Source: Ascidia mentula (taxonomy: Eukaryota > Chordata > Ascidiacea > Phlebobranchia > Ascidiidae). Taken from it: 64,000 bases of DNA. The first letter of the stretch is position 1. The number at the start of each line of letters is the position of its first letter. The notes beneath the pieces are model-generated. The model had not been told where the DNA came from. It worked only from the letters and a program-made list of their open reading frames with translations, and did not search any database. Location: contig OX387203.1 in the NCBI GenBank assembly GCA_947561715.1, forward strand, positions 3,720,001 through 3,784,000. The letters run 5' to 3'. Positions 57,388 through 64,000 of this stretch are shown here, in pieces. The translations under genes and the position numbers were made by a program.

Positions 57388-60300
57388 TTAAAACACCAAA
57401 TCACATCCTAAGCGCTGGATTTCGGCCACGAGAAAATCCACATCTTCCCTTGCAACCGCTGGATTGCTGATAATATTCCGAAAGAAGTTTACTTTGTTAT
57501 CAAGTGGTTGATACCCTATCATGAGGGTGCCGTTTTCCATCATTCTCGCTTTGATCGCTGGCGCCACCTTGCAGAAAAGTATAAAATTTGTAAATTGTAT
57601 TCAAAGTAGGTCATACTGTCACGTTTTTTGATATGCCGCTGATAAAGGTAGTGAATATGACAAATTTCCAGGTAAATGTGCAAACAGCAGTATCTAAGTA
57701 CCTTGTTAAGTTTGTGAAGTCGCTCGTGTTTGTCGGAAATTTTTTGTATGCTGGGCGGTACGTACCAAAAACAGACGTTTGTGTATTGTGGCTACAAAAA
57801 AACAACTGTTATATTATCATTAAAAATAGTATGAGCACGAATGTTCCTTTGGAAGCAGTCACGTTTAAACTTAATTTTTAGATCAAAACTTATGCTTGGA
57901 AAATATTTTACAAACATTTTTTACCCACCTCATCGAATACTAACTCGAAACCCTTAGTTTTTTTGATTTTCTGGACCAAATAACTGGGAAGACAAAAAAA
58001 TTAACAACATGTTATAATTTCACCAACATCTTGTTTTCCCGCGTTCGTTAACGTAATTTCAAACAGTTTTGGCTTAGGATTCTTTACCATTCCCATTCTG
58101 ATGAATTATATTCTGTATTATTGATATGATTGAAATAACCTTGGGATAACTAATTTTTAAAGCTAAATAATTGCCGTTGAACAAGTCTTGGTTTAATTAC
58201 CTTGATAGTTCCATACACTTATTGACGTGTTGTTCAAATCCTTTGTCGCCCTAAAAGCACAACATTTCCAAATAAAGATCTGAAATAAATCATTTAATAA
58301 CCGTATGAATAGCCTCGACTTTACAATGCGGAATAAAGAACGTTTTGGAAAAAAATTTTGGAGAAAATAAATATTACATTTTGGAAAAAAAAATATATAT
58401 AAACCTTTGCCCTCCAGGCCAACCAGAGCTTAAATACATCCACGTGGCGCCCACATTGAATAGTTTTATCTCCTGTGTCGTAACTCATGTCGTAATGCTT
58501 GTCGCTCTGGAATAGATAGTTCGCCTTCATGCTGTTACAGGCTTCAAGCGCACCCTGCAAGCAAATCGCATGTAGTTTTTTTTTAATACCTATTTCTTCA
58601 GAGAGCTGTAGACAAGACCACTGTACCCATCTAATAGGTGTCACCAGTGTAAGTTTGGTGCGACTTTTAACAAGTTTATTTGGACTCGTGACAGAAGTCC
58701 ATTCAGGCCTTTGAATATTTGTTTTGTCCGTACATTGAACAGAATAGTATATATGTACAATATTGTATCATAATCACTCACCTGCTCTCGAACAAGAAGG
58801 GCCGAGCACTGCAAGACAATGCCCATCATTTTGTGCGGATTCCAAGTAACTGAATCTGCCTGCTCAATACCTTCCACAAGGTGGCGGTGTTTCTTCGACA
58901 AGAGAACTCCGCCGCCCCAAGCCGCCTGAAAGGTCATATTAGACATGTAAACGATGCCAATACACGAAGCAAACATATAGAACCTCAAATGAAACAGCTA
59001 AAATATTGTGCTACTTTTGCTACTAGACATAATACGTACGTTTATTTATTTATTTCAGAAGAGCAGTTCTGTTTCAATTGAAACAGTTATTTTTGTGTAA
59101 AAAATTTTTTTCAATGATAACACTAAAAAAAAAATAAACATCATCAACATAATATTACAAAACCCGCCTAACTATTCATGTCTTATTTAATGCAGAAACG
59201 TAACAACCCACGTCTACGTGCAACCAAATGCCATATTTCTGGCAAACTTCAGCGATGTCGGCAATAGGGTCAAACGCCCCAAGAACCGTTGTTCCAGCGG
59301 TGGCAGTGACGTAGAAAGGTACTTTCCCATTAATCTTCGCTTGTAAGATCTTTAACTCCAGATCCATTGGCACCATGCGGCCTCTTAAAATTATTGATTC
59401 CGTTAATTAAACTAAACTTTGGGTTAACGACCATACACACCTTTCGTCGGTTTTGACGTCAATGCAATTGTTTGTACCTATCCCCAAAATGGCGGCTGGT
59501 CTTCTATTGGAGTAATGCGCCTATATGGAGGTGCATCAAGTTTAGCCTTATGTAAACTGAAAGCACATTTCGGAAATCGATATTAAGCATTTTTACAAAA
59601 AATAACTTCAAATTCTTGGAGAGAGCCACTTAATTATTTGAAACAAAATGTTTCAGATAAATTTAATTATCTAGCTGCCTTTAATCTGAAACATTTTGTG
59701 TCAAACAATTCAATTATGACCACAAAGATCACGTCTCCTTTGGACTTACGTGACGCGATTGGAAATGTACCAGCTCTGGGGCATTTTGCATTCCAGTTTC
59801 TTTGACATTTGGCAACACCTTCTGTCGGGCCAACATTGCCGCGTAAAGATTGTTTATGGTACCGCCTGAATGTAAATTACACATTGCAATATTGTACAAT
59901 TTGTGCTATTTGATTGACCCACCTGGTGAAAATATTCCATCTCCATTATTCCACCCAATAACCTCGCGCATTTTACGCAGAACAATATCTTCCATTAAAA
60001 CGAACACCGGCGCAATTTCAAACGTAAACCTATAATAGAAAATAAAAAATTCTTTGAATCGTATGTAAAAAAACTACGTATAGCTATAAATAATAAAAGA
60101 ATCCGCGCAACAACTTTATTTTCAAACAGCTACAATGAAAGATGCGCTATCATAAGCATTTGTAAAATCGGATGACTCGTCGGACTGGCCAGCTTTTCAT
60201 AATTGTTCGCTGCTTTTTTAGTTTTTAAGTATTTAAAGATGTTTAACGTTCGGACAGAATGAATTAAAACTTACATAGGGGGAAGTGTTTGAAATCCTAT

Positions 60301-63300
60301 AACATTTTCGTAACTAATGATCGTTCGCTGCAGAGATAATTTGTTAAATTTTATTGAAAGTTAGTGGTTAAAAAGTATCGTGTTTTTTGTCGTTGTATTG
60401 TTATTTTTTCAACCGGCTATACTTCTGCGTACTGACACATTATCTGGTATTGTCATAGCAAAAATTCCCAAGATAACAATACATATATTTTCTTGTTTAG
60501 TGCATTATAAGTAAAAACAACAAAATGCGAATTAAGTATACGATACCGAAAGTTACTGCACACAGTGACACTGTTACATGTGTCGCATGGGCATCTTCTG
60601 ACCACGTTATTTCAGCAAGTGATGACCACACAGTAGTAAAGTGGAATTTGCTCAGTGGAGAAAATACAATTCATTGTAAATTGCCACCAGAGCTCTTTCC
60701 GACAAATATAGCACGTTTGTCCGTTTCAAGCCCCGGATCGAAAAACGTGCCTGCGTCTGATTTATTTGCCATCACAAGCACTGATGGCAAATTCTATTTC
60801 TTGTCCCATGCTGGAAGAATAGAAAAGGGTGTTCAGGCACACAAAGGGGCTGTTTTGTCGGGTAAATGGAACCAAGATGGAACAGCTTTGCTTACTTGTG
60901 GGGAAGATGGACAACTGAAGATGTGGTCAAGGTCTGGAATGTTGCGTTCAACAATCGCCCAGCTTCCACAGTGTGTATATGCAATTGCATGGGGCCCAGA
61001 CTCGGACCAAATTCTGTACACTCAAGGAAAGCTATTGGTTATTAAGCCACTTCAGCCATCAGCAAAGGATGTATCTTGGAAAGCACATGATGGTGTTGTT
61101 CTTAATGCAGATTGGAATCAAGTTAATGGCCTGATTGTATCTGGTGGCGAAGATTGCAAATACAAAATATGGGATCACTTTGGAAGGCCCCTATACTCCA
61201 GCTCCCCATTCGACTATCCTGTAACCTCAGCAAGTTGGGCACCAGGTGGCGATCTTTTTGCAGTTGGTTCGTTCAACTCTCTTTGTCTGTGTGATAAAGC
61301 AGGCTGGTCGCATGCATTGGAAAAACCTTCCTGTGGCAGTGTTTTTGGAATTTCATGGAGTAATGATGGAATGCAACTTGCGGCTGCATGTGCAGATGGT
61401 AGTGTCATACTGGCACATTGTGTTGAAAAGCATTTGGAATGGGCAGATTATGAGGTCACCCTGGTTAGCCGCAAAACCATTGAGGTTAAAAATGTGGTCA
61501 ATGATGCTCATGACACACTGGAGATGAAAGACAGAGTAATAAAAATCAGCTTGGATTTTCATTTTTTGGTTGTCATAACATCGTCCCAGTGTCACATCTA
61601 TAGCACCAACAACTTCAACACCCCGGCTATTTTTGACCTGCGGGAAGGAGCAGTTGCATTTGTTCAACAGGCTGAAAAGCATTTTCTGCTCGCTGACAAG
61701 GGAGGAATTCATGTGTATAGCTATGAAGGTAAACATGTATGTAGTCCGAAATTGCCTAATACAGTGCATGTTGGTTCCCTGACTACACGTACAGCAGTGC
61801 TGAGCAATGATGTTCTTGCTGTAAGAGACGGCAAAGATGAGAAGATGGTGTTTTTGATTGATGCTCACACAGGTAAATCCTTTGGGGGTGGCCATCCAGT
61901 GTCCCACAAAATCGAAATTGTTCAGATTGCTTTAAGTATGTGTGGCCCTATTACTGAAAGACATCTTGCTCTTATCGACAAAAACCATGACCTCTATCTT
62001 ATGCCTGTAAAGGCAGTGGGGTCTACCTTTAAGCTCAACAAACTGTCAACGATGGTGCACTCAATGAAATGGAACACAGCAGTAAATATGTTATGCGCAC
62101 TGCAGGATTCTCGTTTGCTGGTATGGTATTATCCCTCTGCACTGTTCGCAGACAAAGATATACTCAGCCATACTGTGTATGAGAAAGACAGCAGTGACCT
62201 TGGTAAATACCCAGAGCTTTGTGGGTACAAGGACAACACTGTCACACTTCGAAGGGGTGACGGTTCATTGGTTTCTGTGGCCATTTCTCCTTATCCGAGC
62301 ATTCTAAACCAATTAGTCAGTAATAACAGATGGGCCGAGGCTCTTACCTTATGTAGATTCACAAAAGATAAGTCACTGTGGGCATGTTTGGCTGCTATGT
62401 CACTGAAAGAAAAAGACTTAAATGTTGCAGAGATTGCCTATGCTGCTGTTGGAGAAGCAAATAAAGTGGAACATCTCAACCAAATCAAAAGCATAACCTC
62501 TAAGCCTGTTCAGTCAGCGGAAATGGCACTTTTTTGTGGCAATGCATTTGAGGCAGAAGCATTGCTCTTACAGAATGGGCTGACCTACAGAGCCATACAG
62601 CTGAACATGGATTTGTTCAATTGGGAACGGGCTCTCGATTTGGCCGTAAAGCATAAAACACACATTGATACAGTGCTGGGTTTCAGACAGATGCATTTAC
62701 GAAAGTCCCACAAATCAGAAACAAGCAATAAGTTTAAGCAATACTCACAAGGTGTGGACATCAATTGGAAAAACATTATGTCCAAGATTGAGTTGGAGAT
62801 GCAATAATCTCTGACTGTTATTATTATGATTTCTTGTTCATATCAATAGTTATTTCAAACATTTGTGTTGCACTGTACCATACCATGGTAGTTGTTTATC
62901 AATAAATTGTATTTTTTATTTTTTCTGTTGTGCGTTTTCGTGTTTTGTAAGTTTTTTGCTTAGTCATATGTCAAGGAATTATGTTTTTTTTTCATTTTGG
63001 GAAGAAAAGTGCAGACAAAAATAGTGAAATTACAAAGCCCAGCGAAAATAATATTACTGGTTGACCAAAATCGTATGCCGTGGGCCGTGGCATTAAATGG
63101 CGCGTACGGCATGAAAAAAGGCGCAATAATAAAACAAGCGCAACGTCAAATAACTGCAAATTAAAGAAAGGGTCTTTAGGGCTTTGAACGAATAAAATGA
63201 CGCGCATAGATTCTCCATTAGACAAATTAGTAGCTGTCTCGCTCAAATTAGTCTTTTATGTAGCGGATTAGCCATTTGAGGAAAGCCACCCATTTACGTC

Positions 63301-64000
63301 TGTCTGCGTAATAAGGCATCGATTTTTAATGAAAGACTGTAAACGATTGCCTCTGTGACGCCAAATGAGCAAAACAATGGCGCTGCCTTACTGCCTACAT
63401 AACCATGTGAAATTCTGTTCCAAATCCATTTCAACTTCTATTAGTTTTCAAAGCGAAGTTTTTTTTGTTAAACTGGGGTTTCGCTCATGTTTCTTGTTGT
63501 TATAAAATACCATAGATGAAAAAAATTCTTACATATTTGTGTTTGCAGTAGCCGTAATCCATTCTGCAGCTAGAGACACAATATCAAGACCACTGCTTAG
63601 TTGATTAAAGAAGCGAGGATGTCCTGCATGTGCCAAAACTTTGTCAGTCCTTTAACGGACAAAGGAATGACAACGCTTACCAGTTTTCACGCCGTATTTC
63701 AGCGTATCTCTGCAATCCACCAGTATTTGTTCCAAAGATTCTTGTTCGTCGGTCAACTCAAGTGAAAAACCTAATTATAAAAGTCACGATTGTTGACGTT
63801 AGGAGGTCAGTTTAAAACGCCACTTTGAAATCAGTTTCACAGAAAAACTATCGCCATTTGTTTATAGTTCCAGTGGTATAAATCGGAAAACACAGTCTTA
63901 ATATTTTTGGTACAGTTGGCTTTTGTCATCCACTAACCTTCGATTCCTTGCAGGAATTGATGAGGGTGGTGAAAATCCAGCACTTTCGAATCCCGATCGA
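57388..64000 (-). CDS. Glutamate decarboxylase (GAD65/67 type), 5' end beyond the window
   Basis: PLP enzyme converting glutamate to GABA in inhibitory neurons. Exons seen: 63938-64000 (runs off the edge), 63681-63770, 63533-63623, 59923-60029, 59750-59865, 59441-59520, 59212-59383, 58782-58925, 58405-58554, 58201-58250, 57929-57983, 57702-57791, 57388-57567; phases join to 461 residues. About 130 N-terminal residues are missing if length matches human GAD67 (594). Diagnostic stretches: [80 protein letters not shown], the PLP lysine in TWNPHKMMG, and [16 protein letters not shown]. The wording fits neuronal GAD better than CSAD or GADL1. The 3.5-kb intron 60030-63532 contains the whole IFT80 gene on the other strand. 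The exon at 59212 uses donor GTGGGT, required by phase. Confidence 0.93.
60525..62807 (+). CDS. IFT80: Intraflagellar transport protein 80, intronless
   Basis: Single uninterrupted 760-codon frame (human IFT80 is 777 aa). IFT80 is a subunit of the IFT-B complex that carries cargo along the axoneme. The N-terminal half forms WD40 propellers: [15 protein letters not shown] (about residues 34-48), [59 protein letters not shown] and [20 protein letters not shown] all match the family closely. The C-terminal half is helical, with ATG-proximal and C-terminal blocks ([27 protein letters not shown]-like [20 protein letters not shown]) conserved. The start MRIKYTIPK aligns with the family start. The gene lies inside an intron of the GAD gene, antiparallel. 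Absence of introns may reflect intron loss or replacement by a retrocopy; the frame is intact. Confidence 0.96.
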   Translation: MRIKYTIPKVTAHSDTVTCVAWASSDHVISASDDHTVVKWNLLSGENTIHCKLPPELFPTNIARLSVSSPGSKNVPASDLFAITSTDGKFYFLSHAGRIEKGVQAHKGAVLSGKWNQDGTALLTCGEDGQLKMWSRSGMLRSTIAQLPQCVYAIAWGPDSDQILYTQGKLLVIKPLQPSAKDVSWKAHDGVVLNADWNQVNGLIVSGGEDCKYKIWDHFGRPLYSSSPFDYPVTSASWAPGGDLFAVGSFNSLCLCDKAGWSHALEKPSCGSVFGISWSNDGMQLAAACADGSVILAHCVEKHLEWADYEVTLVSRKTIEVKNVVNDAHDTLEMKDRVIKISLDFHFLVVITSSQCHIYSTNNFNTPAIFDLREGAVAFVQQAEKHFLLADKGGIHVYSYEGKHVCSPKLPNTVHVGSLTTRTAVLSNDVLAVRDGKDEKMVFLIDAHTGKSFGGGHPVSHKIEIVQIALSMCGPITERHLALIDKNHDLYLMPVKAVGSTFKLNKLSTMVHSMKWNTAVNMLCALQDSRLLVWYYPSALFADKDILSHTVYEKDSSDLGKYPELCGYKDNTVTLRRGDGSLVSVAISPYPSILNQLVSNNRWAEALTLCRFTKDKSLWACLAAMSLKEKDLNVAEIAYAAVGEANKVEHLNQIKSITSKPVQSAEMALFCGNAFEAEALLLQNGLTYRAIQLNMDLFNWERALDLAVKHKTHIDTVLGFRQMHLRKSHKSETSNKFKQYSQGVDINWKNIMSKIELEMQ
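62901..62906 (+). promoter_or_regulatory. Polyadenylation signal of IFT80
   Basis: AATAAA 93 bases after the TAA stop, followed by a T-rich tract (62911-62929). Confidence 0.75.

Noticed and set aside
61353-61907. Minus-strand 184-codon frame inside IFT80
   Set aside because: Antisense shadow of the highly conserved IFT80 coding sequence.

Overview
This is animal nuclear DNA from a small, compact, AT-rich genome. Almost every gene is split into many short GT-AG exons, introns are mostly 100-700 bases, and genes lie close together on both strands. The gene set (glycine transporter, glutamate decarboxylase, alpha-type nicotinic receptor subunit, outer-dynein-arm docking protein ODAD3, IFT80, SUMO-targeted RING ligase, trefoil/kringle/thrombospondin secreted proteins) indicates a deuterostome. 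The compactness and style suggest a tunicate such as an ascidian of the Ciona type; that assignment is inference, not proof. All multi-exon models below were built by hand from splice sites, reading phase and family similarity.

Layout. 1-1284 (+): intronless TPR protein at the window edge. 2455-10947 (-): 15-exon SLC6 glycine transporter. 13104-18777 (+): 11-exon ODAD3/CCDC151. 19565-20836 (-): 4-exon RNF4-like ligase with SUMO-interacting motifs. 20837-24500: gene-poor AT-rich stretch with a foldback transposon carrying a minisatellite. 24571-26891 (-): rhodopsin-class GPCR. 29694-38803 (-): 24-exon secreted mosaic protein (trefoil, Gly/Leu repeats, interrupted trefoil, catalytically dead trypsin domain). 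38804-44532: long gap without a supported gene. 44533-49505 (+): astacin protease with kringle and thrombospondin-1 domains. 49596-53056 (-): nicotinic receptor alpha subunit, convergent with the astacin gene. 53246-53335 (+): intron-containing tRNA-Ile(UAU). 54557-56113 (-): SNRNP27. 56442-56889: hAT-type foldback element with an 8-bp target duplication. 57388-64000 (-): glutamate decarboxylase, 5' end outside the window, with the intronless IFT80 gene (60525-62807, +) nested in one intron on the opposite strand.

Functional links. The glycine transporter, GABA-synthesising decarboxylase and nicotinic subunit are all neurotransmission genes. ODAD3 and IFT80 are both cilium genes. No operon-like arrangement joins them, so the grouping may be chance.

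Most notable observations: the mosaic trefoil/pseudotrypsin protein whose second trefoil is split by a Gly/Leu-repeat insertion; an astacin carrying three kringles; IFT80 nested in the GAD gene; and a structure (CTGATGA - covarying stem - GAAACGTY) that recurs in three unrelated places, twice inside foldback elements, and resembles a hammerhead ribozyme core.
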